Source: Sipunculus nudus (taxonomy: Eukaryota; Annelida; Sipuncula; Golfingiida; Sipunculidae). From it: a stretch of DNA of 64,000 nucleotides. The stretch is taken from NCBI GenBank assembly GCA_026874595.1, contig CM049306.1:86751142-86815141 (forward strand), given 5' to 3'. The notes below the pieces were generated by a model that was not told the DNA's origin, did no database searches, and was given only the letters and a program-made list of their open reading frames with translations. The position numbers and the translations under genes are program-made. This document shows positions 10,451 to 25,400 of this stretch, piece by piece; the first letter of the stretch is position 1, and each line of letters begins with the position of its first letter.

Positions 10451-13400
10451 GTAAGTATCATTCATAGGTGTGCGGTAGCGAGGGGGGAAAAGTTGCTTCA
10501 CAACGCTCAAGACGCAGTTTGTTTACCAGTTTACATACATTCATCAAGGTTATTTATTTACATTTTTTTATTTATCTTATTTAGTTATTTTATTTATCAT
10601 ACAATGCTAACAGTTACTTAATGTCATATGCAAATACTTAACTGGTCCCAAAAGTGTCCATCACATTCGTCAATGCCAATCATCCTAATGTGTACTAAAA
10701 ACTGTAACCGTCATGTAAATTTTTAATTTAAATAATAAATTTTGCATATATTTAATAATAATTTAGTCAAACATTGGGACATTCCTGGATTTAATTAGTA
10801 CTGAAGTGATTCCCAATGAATTGGATTTGATTTGAATAGGAAAAATAATTAAGAATGAATAATTTTCGAAATTGAATTTGGAATTAAGTTCTCAATACGA
10901 CCGGGGGGGGGGGGGGGGCAGAGAAGCCTCTTTCCTGCGACCCCCACCATGTGACCAATACTGCTTCAGTGCACTAGAGTGACAGAGATACCTGCATTTG
11001 GTCACAGGAAGGGACCCGCTTCATGCGACGGGGGATGTCACATCGTAGTTTAATAACACTAGTTAATCACTACTCATTGAACATACGGATTAGGAATGAA
11101 CAGAGGGAGTATAGGCCCCATGTAAAATACTAATGAATTCTTGTATGAACTTAATGAAAGTTAGCTAATATAGTTTGTAAGCATTGGTCTTAATTCTGCC
11201 CAATTTTTTAGCAGTTAACATATACATATAGAAACCCCAGTCGCTCGAACAAACATTTGCAACTGTTGTTTTGGTTATCTTCCAAATTCTCATATGGTAA
11301 AGGTCAGCATAGCAGCCTAATTAGTCATTATGAACGCCTCAAAGTTTGAGTTAGCATTACATAACACAGGTTAAGAATGCAACTCTGGAGGTCAGACCCC
11401 TGTTGTACGAAGCAGATTAAATATGCTACACCAGGAGTCAGACGCCTGTGGCATGAAGCACTCTGTTAGTTTTGGTAAATGTTTTAAATTGTGAATTTAA
11501 TTTTAATTGAAGGAATGTATTTGAATTGAATTAGAATTTATATGTTTTCCCAACACAATGAATTGAATTGGAATTGAAGTTTCATAGACAAATCTTGAAT
11601 TTGCATTTAGTTAGAATTTAAACATCTGAAATTCACAATTGACCTCCAGTCTGAATTCAGTCAATGTTTTTTGCTCATCTGATGACTCCTGTAGTATTCT
11701 GCCCCTATATTTTGCTCTTAAGTGTCAGTCTTAGACCTCTATTGGGTCATTTAATTGTTCCTAAAGGTATAATTAATTACAATTCTTATGATATAAATGA
11801 TTTGCTTTGTTTTATTTGCATTTTCATATAATTATTATTTCACTCTGAATTTACTATAAAGTAACTCTATGGCTTATATATGAAACTTCCTTACTTTATG
11901 AATAGTCATTAATTCTGCAGTAAATAATATGCATTTAGCCCAATCAAGATACTTGCCCTAATTAAATTAATCTGTGTAAGTGAAAATTTCACATGATTGT
12001 GTAGGCACCTGTGTCACAGTTCAACATTAAAGGTTAACTTCTTGTCCCAGGGCAAATAAAATTGTTAGAAATTATATTGTAGGTCATGCAGAATTAAACA
12101 CAGAATTGCTTAATTAGTATTAACAAGGCAGATTCATAAAGAGTATTTTCAGCTCTTGAAATTGACACAGATGCAAAATGTGATGAGGTGGTGAAAAGTC
12201 AGCAAATACAAAAAAATATATGCTATATACTGTCATCATCACACTATTTCTGACAGTTTAGAACATTTTATCTGAGTATTAAGAAAATGTAAAATATCTT
12301 TTTATATTTTATCCCATACTGTTGGATATGGGTAGATCATTTATATATACTAAGCTTTCTATTAATAAAGGACTGATAAGGTTGCATTATATTTAAGGTT
12401 TTCTTGCATAATGCATACAGGGCTCAACATTCACTTTTGAAAGTACTTACCTTTAAAGGGGAAGTAACACATAGATTTTTCTTCATGAATTTTAAGTTTT
12501 TTTTTTTAAGTTGCACTACAAAAATCAGGTGATGACAGCCATGGACACAAAGTGTGTTCCACATGAATACCGGTATGTTGCATTTGATTTTGTATGTTAG
12601 CCAAGAAAGATGTATCTCCTCAGATAATAATACTAAATCTGTATTTAAAAGAGGCCATTTCCCTGTCATTTCTCTCAAAAAGAAAATGGTTTACTGAAGA
12701 TAAGTTAAGATTCAGGCCTTTGGGAAAGGTTCATTTTGGACCTATTTTCCCGGCTGAGCAAGCAGGAGCCTATTTTGGTTGCCCTACATCTTTTTCTGTG
12801 ACTTTTACTTGTCCCTGGCAAGCAGTTGACAATTTATGTTTGGCCCTGTCCTTTTGGTATGTACATGTACTGTTAAGTTCCTAACAGAATATGAGTATTA
12901 TATTAAGATAATGTGATTAACCAATTTGGGAAATTTATATGAAGTTCACCTGTGTCTTATATTTGGGGCATCACTGTGAATCTAATCTGGAGCGTCATGA
13001 AAAATGACCGCAAGAGTGAGTGATAATAAGGGCATTTATGGGAAGTTGTTTGCTTTTTTTAGTTTACTGTTTCAGATATTTTATACAAAAACATATTTTG
13101 CTAATTAAGTGATTATATCAGTGATTGGTCATTTTCTTTCAAAATTGTTTAATTGATGTGATTTTTGCATAATTGTTCACAAACTATTATGTATGCTCAT
13201 TCTTTTAAATATTTCATATTATCCAGAAAAAAACATTTCTAATCCCAACAGAGACATAGGAAAGACAATATGCAATGTAGGCAACAGAATTAAAACTTAA
13301 CCTTTTCAAGAAAAGGGCTGTTATTTTGACCTGTGAGCGTGTTATACTAGTCAGACTGATTTAACTGGTTAATAATTTAAGTATCATTTTATACAGCAGA

Positions 13401-16400
13401 TTACATGGAAATATAGAAGGTACAGAAAATAATTAATTTATGATCAATCATTGATCTTTATTTTCAATCCCTACCACTTATATTGACCATTTAAGAATTA
13501 ATAAATTTATTTGTATATGTACTTTTGTTTAAGATATATGTATGTGTGTGGTCTTTGCATGTGTCCATGCATTCCAGAGTCATGACTGTCACTCCTCTGC
13601 GGCAACATTGGTATTCTGTTAAGCAGTTGCTTTGAGTGATCTCTGAGTGCTTGCACATATATTAAACCTCAATAAGGATGTATTGTAAAGTACAGGAAGG
13701 AAGGTTAGCCTGCTGGTATCTAGAGCTCTGTGGTCATTCATATTACCTACTGGTCTCCTATATCCATAACACCAGCTGCTGTGGTCCCTAAATGGTCTGT
13801 GGACAGTTGTATCCACTCTCAACACAAGTAGCCTGCATTGGTATTGTTGTAAAGGGCGTTTTGTGATGATAATATCACCTGATGACATAACAATACCTAT
13901 GTCAAATATGGTGAGTAGAGGTCCATGTACTGACTGTTCTCTCCATTTAACTTGATGCAAGTGTAAAAGGGTGTATGTTATGAATCAAGAACATTGGTGT
14001 AATGCTGGAATGAGTGAACAGGTATTTGAGTCCCAAGTAATTCTAGCTTACTGGTACCTCTTTTATATTGAGTTCTGACATGATTATACAAGTAAGGCTA
14101 CAAATTGAACATATTTCTGTTTGTTATGTATGTTTGTTATGCCAAATAGGTATTACATTTTTTAATTCTTGGTTGGTTGGTTTGTCTGTTAGCATCTTTT
14201 TGCAAAATGTTGTAAACAATTTTGATGGAATTTGTTGGAGGATTAGGATAACACCCAAGGAACTATTAATTTGATTTTGGAGGTAATCTTGATCACCATT
14301 ATATATTTATAATTATAAGGGTTTTATAACATAGTGATGCAGGGAGATTCTACTATCCTTGTAGACCACCCCAACCTCATATCTTTTGCTCTGCTAATCA
14401 AATTAACCTGTGTTACTGAAGTGTGATCCTGCAGGACTACAAGTACAAGTCATAAAAACTTGATTAGGGGAAGGGAGGGTCCTTTTAGGGGTGTCCAGCT
14501 AGTCTTTAGATCACATATGTATACATCTGGTTGATATTAGGCCTAAATATTCCAAACCATTTAAAATGGCTGGGTATTCATAGTCTTTCATGATATAAAA
14601 CTGAAGCAGAATTTTAAAGTACCCAGTTTTGGTCTGTGATGTAGAACTTTAAAGGATGTGAAACATTCATATATGCAAAGAATATAGTGGTTATTGAGAA
14701 AAAAAAGCCAAAGGAAATCCCATCTTTTGATAAGTTTGACTTTTGAAATATAGTAGGGCCTACCCTTGTACAGTATCATCATGATAATGAGTACTGAGTT
14801 AGGTATAATCTGTTGTGTACCTGTTCCAGGCCTATCTATTATTCAACTGAAGTATCAGCGCATGACAAAGGCAGGGACTATTCAATCTTACAAATAAACA
14901 AAATGGATGATATTATTGCTATAGCTTAAATAATTGATTTACTCAAATTGAATAAAACTTGCACATGAATTTCATATTTATGAATTTCAAAATATGCATT
15001 AATATCATTGTATTTATTCAGACAAAGTTAAGTATAATTTAATATACTATAAAGGAATATATAGTTGGCATTCCCAGATTTACACAGACTGAACAGTTTT
15101 ATCATCACTTTAAATTTAAAGTCTTTAGAAATATTTCAGGACAGGATGAACATTCGTTGTGAATGAATCATATAATATACATAGAGAAATTGTTTTGGGC
15201 ACTTATTTATTTATAAAGGAATGTAATATATAATTAAGAAATATTATAAATTATATTTTATTTAATAAATAAATGTTTAAACTACTGGCATGTGATTTTT
15301 TTTTAATGTTTTATGTATTTCTGAACAGTAATCATCCCCACACGCATCTGTCCCTGCCTGTCGTGAAGGGACACCTGCAATATAGGGATACTTGCTGTAT
15401 CCCACAGGTGTCCCCTGATGACAGTTACTGCTGTATTCATGGCACCACTGGAATTATAATGAATGTCAATGAGCCAGTGACTCCTAAGAAAACATATTTT
15501 ACTACCTTTTCTCATACATGAATGATATTTATTATAACTGCAGTACATACAGTTGTCTTGCCATGGATTTTGGGCTTGGGTTTGTGGTTATTGGATGGGA
15601 GATGGTTTTAGGCATTCATTTGATGCATCTGGGGTTGTTTTATATACAGCGGTTTGTAAAGTTTTCTGCTTCACCGACTGAATGTGGTGTTATATATGGG
15701 TAGGTTCATGTCTATGGTATGACTGGAATGTAATTTAGTGGGATAAGAATGTGTTTTAGTGACCAGATTTTCTTTGAACATTGTTCACACCAGTTGGTGA
15801 AAGGTGAAGTCTCAGCATATGGTGACAGTGTCAGTGGATGTTATATGTGAGGGGGATATAAAATGCTAAATATGATTCTTTAAGTTTGGATAAAAATTCT
15901 GTATATTGGATGATACAAAATTTATAACATAGGCCAGTATGTCAAGCATATATTTTAATCAACATTTTTTCTGCAGTTTAAGACAGCCATGTTTTGAGCA
16001 TTTATATAATCCATGCAGATATTATCAGATGTTGTCTTGACATATACTGATTGTTGATATTCTGCGTTTCAGTTTCCAGGAGATCCAGGAATGCACAACA
16101 TGCCGACACAAGGTGGCACAACACGTGTCCACTACAGACAGAATCCTAACTTCTTCCAGCGAGTTGGAGCCAGTCTATATGGGATCCTAATCGGGATCGC
16201 ATTAATCGTAATCGCTTCCATCATCCTCTTTACAAATGAGGTACTTTATGTATAATGGTCTTTCTCTGATATCCTCTGTAGCCTGGTTTATCTTCAACTA
16301 TTTGTATTTCTTTATTAGTTATAACAAATGCTGAACTAATTATTATGGTCAGTTGACCTTCTCATACCTCACTAGCACCACCTGCCAGTCACAACAAAAA

Positions 16401-19400
16401 CTAAAGATTATGGACTATTAATTTGACAGGAGAGATCATACTCATTAATCATTATGATAAAGTAAAATTTCTACACTTTATATTTGTCTTCGACGTGGCG
16501 TATAATGGTATACCCATGGTCTGTCTGTTTGTCACGCTGTCTGTCCGTCTGTCTTTTAACTTTTAATGTGCCACAATTACTTACAAGAGCTTTTATGATT
16601 TTTATGAAACTCATCTCACCCGTGTGCAGTTATGGCCAAAAAACAACATATATTTAATAAGGCCAGAGGTCACCAGCCTAAAGAAATATTAATTAATATA
16701 ATATCGCCCATAAGTTCAATTTCCCACAAAATCCATGTATATTTATTGATGAGGCCAAAGGCACCATGATGACCTAGCAAAAATCTAATGGATTTTCATG
16801 AAACTCGTTATGAATATTAACCAATACAGTTTCTCACCTTGATTGCATTCTTAGAAAAATTCATGCATATTTAATGAGGTTAGAGGTTGAAAGATATGCC
16901 ACAGGCATATCACGCACCATTTGTAGTGCTCTTGTTTCAATAGATGGTTGCCATTAGACCCTCTGGCTTGCATTTACTTTCACTTAAAAGATACACAATC
17001 TTACTGTGGCATTTGACCTAGACTTTAAAGATGAGCATTACTTGTGTATCTCATTGTGTGCACAATGAAAAGGCCTATTGTAAAAAATACTTTAAAGAAT
17101 TTTGATAGATAACTCTTGACATTCCCTGGTAATCAAATGTCATTGTCACTTTTATCTTTATTTGGTCAGATGTTTTACTGTATCATTATATAAACTTGAT
17201 CAATAAAAAAGAACTTCAAAATATGTAAAGAATCATGTATCATGGGGAAATGGTGTTTGAATACAGTGAAGAATTTAAACTTTGTAGGGTAGAGCAGTCC
17301 AGACAGCCAAGTCACTGGATGAGGGCCTCCAGGCAGTTGTACATCTACCAACAACTGAAGTCGCATTTGAGCATAATAATGGAAAACTGGTACATTTAAG
17401 TGGAGAACTACGCACAGACAGAGTAAGAAAAATACTATTACAGTCCTATACAGGCTGAAATTGTATGTTAAAACATGTTTAAATACCATTCAGTCACATT
17501 TATAGATAACATATAAATAGCTGATAAATTTGCACTCAAAATTAGTGATGTAGTTGAGTCCACATCATCTCAATCCGAGTGAAAGTCCAGACCACTCAAG
17601 TCCAAGTCTGAATCCTTGAGGCTTGAGTCCATATAGGTCCAGCTTCTCTGAGTTGGAGTCCTTTAGAAACCAAATCTGACTGACTAACTGAAGATGTTTA
17701 AGCTTGTCCATCGCTCTAGGCTGGTAGAATTCTGGGACTTCCGCCTAGGCACTTCTTAAGCTAAGAATTTTGAAATTTTTGCCAAGCCAATAGTTTTGAT
17801 GCCACACAGGCCATGCTGGCAACCACAAGACTGCTATCAAATTTTTAGCACTGGTGACCGGTGAGAGAGAGGGATGGACCCACATCCCCACACCCACAAA
17901 ATTATATCATCATCAGAACAGTAAATGGTGTAAAATATATGTATCAGGCACCCATGCCAATAGAAATTATGGAATACAGAAATTGCTTTGCAATGCACCA
18001 AGGATTATAATATTCATAGTACCCATTAAGTATCTGCAGAATGGCTGAAGTTTGACCCATGAAAACTGGATGGTACATCCAAAACAAATTCAACAAGGGC
18101 ATCTGGCAGCAAGTCAGATAAGCCAGAGCTTTGAAAATGGCGTTTTGCAACAAGTGACCTTTCTACCTCTACATTTATGCAACCTCCACCTCTGATTACA
18201 TGTTTTTCCCCTGTGTCAACATTGCTTTGTTGACAAACTTGTTGTTTATAAAAAAAAGTTTATACATCCTTCACAGAAACCTTATATGAACTGTTCATAA
18301 CCAGAATTACCTTAAGATAATTAATATATACACAAAGGAAGCCAGAAATCACATAATTTCTTTTTCAAAAGGTAGGTGAATGGGCACCAGTAATAGTTGT
18401 ATCCTGCAAAAACAAAGTTTTGCAAATACAGTGGAATCCCGCCTTCGGACCACCCCACAATTGCAACCACCCCCACAATTACGACCACTTTTCTTGGTCC
18501 CAAACATATGATCCAGGTAATTTAGAGTTTCACAAATACAACCACCTCAAAATTACGACCACTTTGGTCAGTCCCCAAGATGGTCGTATTTGTGGGGTTC
18601 CACTATACTATGTTTTTGACCAGGTTCTGCTGCCCCCGCTGCCACAGCGTTGGTTTCCGGAATAGAACTCTGAGACCACTGGACAGATTTTTCCGAAAAT
18701 TTACACAATTATCTGGATACATGTGAACTGGTGCCAAAATATTTAGCGTTGACCTCTGACCTTTCCTGTCTCCAGTGAGTCCATCTGGGCATACTGTTGT
18801 TGCCTTTTTGTTCGCGAGGGTTTTAATTTCGCGATATTTGCGAATTGAAAAATAATCGCGAAAATGACACCCTCAGGAATAACTGGCCAATTGAGTGTGT
18901 CCTTCTGATTAATTGTAGCCAATCCTTGAATGGAAATAGGTTAGAACAGTGAGAAATCTTTATATAAGTTACATCCATGCAGGTATAGGGAAAACATTCC
19001 CTTAAATTTGAACTAAAGAACCTGTGCTGTGTGTACGGGCCCATTCTTATATGAGGAGAATATCACAAGCTCATGAATTATTCTCAAATTATAATACACA
19101 CAGCAATGGCTTTACCAAAGATTTGATATAGGTTCTGGTGGGATCGCGAAAATGACACCCTCGCGAAACATTAAAAATGGAGAAATCGCGAAATTTCAGC
19201 CTCGCGAATATGAAGCCAACCACAGTATGTTTTGATACATTAACCCACATATCTTCGGACTCATTTGACCAATCAGGCTAAAAATTTTGCGCAAATGTTG
19301 CCCTTGGATAGCTTTATAACATATATATAACATACAAAAAATGGTGGCACCACCTGCAACCATTTTTTTGCACAGCGTCCATCTGTTCATCTGCCTGGGG

Positions 19401-22400
19401 ATAAAATTACTCATATCTCTGCAGTGGATGGACTTATCATCAATGAATGGCTCCACCTACATTCACATTCAGGCTGAAGACATCCAGCTTATATCTCAGG
19501 ACTGGTTTGATATATCCTCCTGAAATTTTGCATGTATATAGATCTCACATAGTTCTTTATCATTCGACAAACTGGTACACCACCTGCAACCATTTTTGTA
19601 CAATGTCCATCTGATTGTCTGCTGTGGGATGAAATCACTCATATCTCAGCAATGGTTTGACTTATCTGCCTAAAATTTTGCTTGTTTATACATCTTGGAT
19701 AGCATTCTGGATCTTGTGGCAGGTGGCGCCACCTACATCCATGTTCAGGCTGCAGACATCTAGGCTTATATCTCAGGACTGGTTTGGCGTATCCTCCTGA
19801 AATTGGTGTCGCCACCTGCATCCATTTTTGCACTGCCTCCTTCTGTTTGTCTGCTGTGGGATAAAATCACTCATATACAATCAGTGGTTTGACATATTTG
19901 CCTAAAATTTTGCATATGTATACAACTTGGATAGCTTTCTGGATTTTGTGGCAGGTGGCGTCACCTACTTACACATTTCGGCTGCAGACAGCCATGCTAA
20001 AATGCAACACACCTCAGTCTATTTCCCTTTGCTACTCAATCTATGCCTCACTTCACCTCTCCCACTCTGATTTCAGCAGATACACGTAGTCACTTGTCGA
20101 CTACTTATCTTCTAGTTTTGTATGGTTAAACCCATCCAATTAAATTCTGAGTAAACCAAATGATTACAAGTTGGCCATTGAGAATTCTGCCAATCTTTGG
20201 TCCAGGTGTTGCCATTGATCAAGGTTCAGTCTGTGGTTTCAAGGACCTGTGAATAGTGATCATATCAGCAACCATTGTATTAATTATCATTTTAGGATCA
20301 TACGAATATCTATGCCCATTTGGTGTTTTATATAGAGTACATCCTATTATAAAAGAGGATGCATATTTCATTAGGAATTTAATATTATCTATTTATTTTA
20401 CATGGATTTAATAACTAGTTATAGTAACTAAAGTGAAGCACTCTCAATGGCTTTTGGATGTTTGGTGTGCTAGTCAGTTATAGTGGAGGAAACCAGGGAA
20501 CCAGAGAAAAGCAGCTACCTTGGACGGGCCACTACCATCCCCTCTCATAGGCACACGGTGAATCAAACCCTGGTTGCCAGTGGAGAGGGCTGAGGGTTTT
20601 ATCACTCATCTATCCAGACCATATTTAAGGTGAAAGATTAAGCCACAATGAATTTAAAGAGAGTAGCTCCGTGTTTGTAACCAGGGAAGTACCTGAGTAA
20701 GTGAAGTTGATATATGTTACCTTAATGTAGACTAGCTGGTGTTGTCACTCTTGACACAAGCTTTCGGGGGTACAACATTAGTAGATAAATATTGATTCCC
20801 TCTCTTCAGGTGCTTGCAGATGAAATGTATGGGGTGGCAGTTAATGCTGTTAAACTGCGCCGTAAGGTGGAGATGTACCAGTGGATAGAACATGAACACA
20901 GAAAGTAAGGAAATTCTAAATACCTACTCATGAAATATGATTTAATGCTTAAATACAACCAGCTCCTTAATCTGTCCCTTACAATAAGAGAGTGCTGAAT
21001 ATTCTACACAATTAGTATATGATATCCATTGTATTCTAAGTTACCATTATCTAGGTAGTGTATAACCTTTAGTGTTAATTAATCTTTAATTTATATCTCT
21101 TATGGAAACTGAGTATCCCAGAATCTGAAAAATCATGTGACTTGCTTAAAATCATGTGACAAATCATGTGACTAAAGGGCCTGCCAAAAGGAAGTTAAGT
21201 AACATTACAGGCAAGGAAGTGTCCTCAAATCAAAATGTTTGTATCTGTTGAGAAATTTTTTCAGTGGCACAAGTGGTTGAATGTTCTGTATATACAGGTA
21301 ACAAATTCTACAACACATTTTTGTGTCATATAAAAAAAAAATTGTTTAGAATAATTATTCTCTCCTCAGAGAATACAATGAAGGAGATCGAACCCGGGTG
21401 GAGACATCATATTCTTACTGTGAGTATTCAGAATTACAGCATCTGTAAATGAATGGTTGACATTGAAATCCCTAGCCTCTGCAGTAATAATGTGAAAACC
21501 TGCCTGACAACCATCCTGCTTTTACAACCACTCTGCTTACACAACCACTTTGGCTTGTCTTGCTGGTGGTTGTGGTTTTGAGATTTTTCTGTATTAGAAT
21601 ATTAGAGTGTTGTTGAAATATAATCTTGTCTTTGGATTCTTAATTGTGGCAGCCTAAACAATATTGGATGTGTATGTTAAGGTTTTCTCATTGAGAATTA
21701 GAGATATTATTAATGCTGCTAGTGTTCATTTTCTATATTTTTGTATTTTTACTTATTTTTATTTCTATATTTCTCTATAACAAGACATGTTATGGTATAC
21801 TACCGCTCGTCCATCCATCCGTCTGTTAACTATTACTGTCACCACGATAACTTACCAGGCCCTGGATGGATTTTCACGAAACTCACCATAACTACTTACT
21901 AATTGATTATCTCATCCAGGTTTGATTATGGGCAAAATTTATGCATATTTAATAAGGTTGGAGGTAAATAGGCTGCTTTGTGGTGTAGCTGCGATGACCT
22001 ACCAGGAATATGATGGGATTTGATAAAACTCAACACAAATATTAATCAATATATTATCTGTCTAATTTCATTTTCCAGCAAAATCCCTGCATATTCAATG
22101 AGGTCAGAGGACTTAAATGGCACTATGGTGACTTAACCAAAATCTCATGGATATTCATGAAAATTATTATGAATATTAACCAATACAGTTTCTCACCTAA
22201 ATTACATTCTCAGCAAAGTTCACACATAATGAGGTTACAGGTAACAGGATATACATCGGAATATTATGCAACATTTGAGGTGCTCTTGTTCTTTATACCA
22301 TCCAAGTTTTTTATGAAATAAATGTGGTATTTCATTCTCTTTCAGCAACTGACTGGCGTTCCCATGTCGTAGACAGCAGGTCATTCAACAACCCATCAAA

Positions 22401-25400
22401 GTCCAACCCAGGGTATGTGTTATCACAGGAATATGATAATAAACCATTTCCATTTCACTAGCAAAACCTATTAGATTTTTACCTTATATGATTTGGGGTT
22501 ATTAGCATTAAATGTGCACGGCAGTCCATGGCTAAAGCTATTGTGTTTTTAGCCCAGTTGCAGTGACATAACTTATACTTTAAGTTATAGTGTTCTTGGC
22601 AACCATGAGAACCTGACCGAAACAGGCTACGTAAGTCAACTAAACAATGACGTTAATTTCTTTATTTCTGGTCATATTACAAAAATATGAAGCCATAATA
22701 TAGTTGTATTTTACGTAGTATATATTAATTTTGGATACCTGAATACTTGATATCATCATCTCGCCTGTTTGTTAACATGCAAAGGTCAGATGACCTGATC
22801 CCTGTAGACCCGAACCTTGCTCAAACACGTGCAGTGTGCATGCTCATGGGAAAGGTCTATTAGATAATAATCCTATGTAAAGTGTTCATTTCCTGCCATA
22901 AAATGACCACATTCCTTTATCTAGAGCCATGCACTATGTATGTTTGTGTCTGTGAGCAATTTTGTTTACTTAGTGAAACATGATTAATTTTAAAGATTAG
23001 ATGTAGTACTAGTTAAGCTCCTGAATGAAGCAACATGATGTATTTATCACTTCGACCAGTAGTTCATATTCTACTTTATCTTAATGTCTAGTGGGAAATG
23101 TTTTTTTAAATGTTTTCAATTTAATCTTAATTCATATCATATAATTTCATTTCATTATAGAAACCATTACATATAAGCCATTATATAGAAACATGGATTG
23201 CTGAAGTGATATAAAGTTGTGGTTTTATTGATCAAAACTGAAGTCCTGACTCTTATTGTGACAGCCTTTTATAATCTGTGTTTCTAGAAATTTAAATATG
23301 AGAAAATAAAAAAGGAAATTTCACACATTTTCATGTTAAGACCAAAGTTTTGGCTACTGTAGCTCTATCAGATTTTCCTAAGCTTTATTTCTATTGTGTT
23401 AATTATTAAGTCATAGATTTAGACACTTGTGTATTTCAGATCTTTTGAAGTGGAGTCTAAAGATTATGAAGCAGCAAGTGTTCAAGTTGGAAACTTTTAT
23501 CTTTCAAAAGGTAGAGGGATAGACATACAGATACATGGTATTGATTAAGACAATTCTATAAGATGAATCAATGATTTATTCACTTTTTATGATGTTCACA
23601 CTTAAATGCAGTGTATTTAATCTATTACAGTGATCGTTGCAAAATTTGTTCCAAATTTTAAAATATGGAAATGAAGTACTGAAATGCAGACTTTTGATTT
23701 CGTTCACTTTTTAAGCTTAGCTTGCTGAAATCATTTGAGCTGTATCAATGGGCTTTTCCATCATCTGGTTGTCTGACCATTATTTATTTACCTCTATTAA
23801 TAGGGCACAAATCATAATGGTTAGACCGATAATCTAAGACAGTCTGTGGAAAGTTCTTTTAAAACCTTGTTTAAGTTCAAGGCTCCTGATTAAATGTTTT
23901 TTATTGGTTCATGATACTTTAAAATGTGCTTCAGGTTTAGTTTTTATAACATCAGCATGTTTGAACAGAAGAAGAAAATGTCTTCAAGTTGAGGGGTGAT
24001 GCAGGATATGATGAGTGCATGCAAATGTCTGTTGCAAAATATTTCTGAAAAGGCAGCAAGTGTCAGCTTCTAATTCAACAGTAATATTGATAATCTGGCT
24101 TGTAAGAGTATACAATAGGTCCCAACTGTGTTCAGCTGTTTTCTGCAAGCCAACATGATATATTCAGTTTTTTGTCTCCGGGCAAAACAATTAAATAAAT
24201 AACTTTAGCTTTCATGACTAGGTCAGCTATTGTTTAGTGAAAAGGTAATTAAATGAGTATGAATTGAGTGGAATTATTCTTTGGCATTTAGTAGTGTGTC
24301 TGGTTCAAGTGAGCATCATGGCCTATGTGTCACTTATTTATTTACCATAGAATATCCCTCATAATTGTCACTTTAATTTCAAAGCATCTGTTGTACAAGC
24401 TATTTACATCCACATGACTCATATATTTCAAAATTAGAAAGTAAAATCATCAATATGTTACATTTGTCGTATACTGTTCTCTATTTGTAGGTTTAATTGG
24501 ACACATCAGTCATTTTCATCAGATTGATGCTAAGGTTTTGCCCAAAAATGTGAAGGTTCAGATATTCAATGGCAAGTTCTATCATACCAAGGATCCAGTC
24601 AAACCACAAGTAAGAAGACCATGTTAATATATGTGTTTTTTTAATTCTGCTTCTCTTTTTGTCAGGATATTTTTTTTCACTTTGCTTGTTCAACAGCAGT
24701 ATTTGAATTAGATTAAGGATAAAAAATGAATATTATATATGTAAATGAATCTATATACCTATATTTAGAGTGACTAAGATTTCATTCTTCATTTCACAGG
24801 AGAATTATGCCTTAATTATTAATTATTCCCAGAATAAATAACAAGCCATGGGTTAAGGTGGAATATATTCATAAATTATTTATTTATCTATATCAGATAA
24901 TATTATTAATATCATGGTTAATATACAATCAGGGTTAGTAATAACACCTTACTGCCTGTCTGAGACACCAAAAGTGTACTGAGCTGACGGGCACCTTTAG
25001 ATCAGCTGACTGAAATTCATCTGAGCTATAGCAATCACTCTTTGTCTGTCATCCATCAATCTATCCATCTGGTGGCACCACCTGGATTTTTTTTTTTTAA
25101 TTTTTACCAATTTTAACTCTATTTTTGAGACCTTTAAAGATGTGGTCACCTGTTAACAGGGCACAAATCATAACCATAGGCCATAAAAACTTCTTCCTTG
25201 ATATCCAGGGAGGTCCATGAAAAATCTCCATGGAAACCTGAAATTTAATTCTCTGTTACCCATATCCTTTGAGCTATGGGGCTCAGAAATATCCCCAGAA
25301 TAATTAAAAATTTGATACAAAAGCTCAAGTATCTGAACAACTAATGCATTTATCACCATGATTCTTTGCATGCCTATTGATCATGGAGTGTTTCATCAGT

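Noticed and set aside
13619-13960. 113-codon minus-strand open frame in TMEM43 intron 1
   Set aside because: It has no recognisable domain. It is open by chance in a slightly GC-richer stretch, and I found no splice or promoter evidence. It remains possible that it is an old element fragment.
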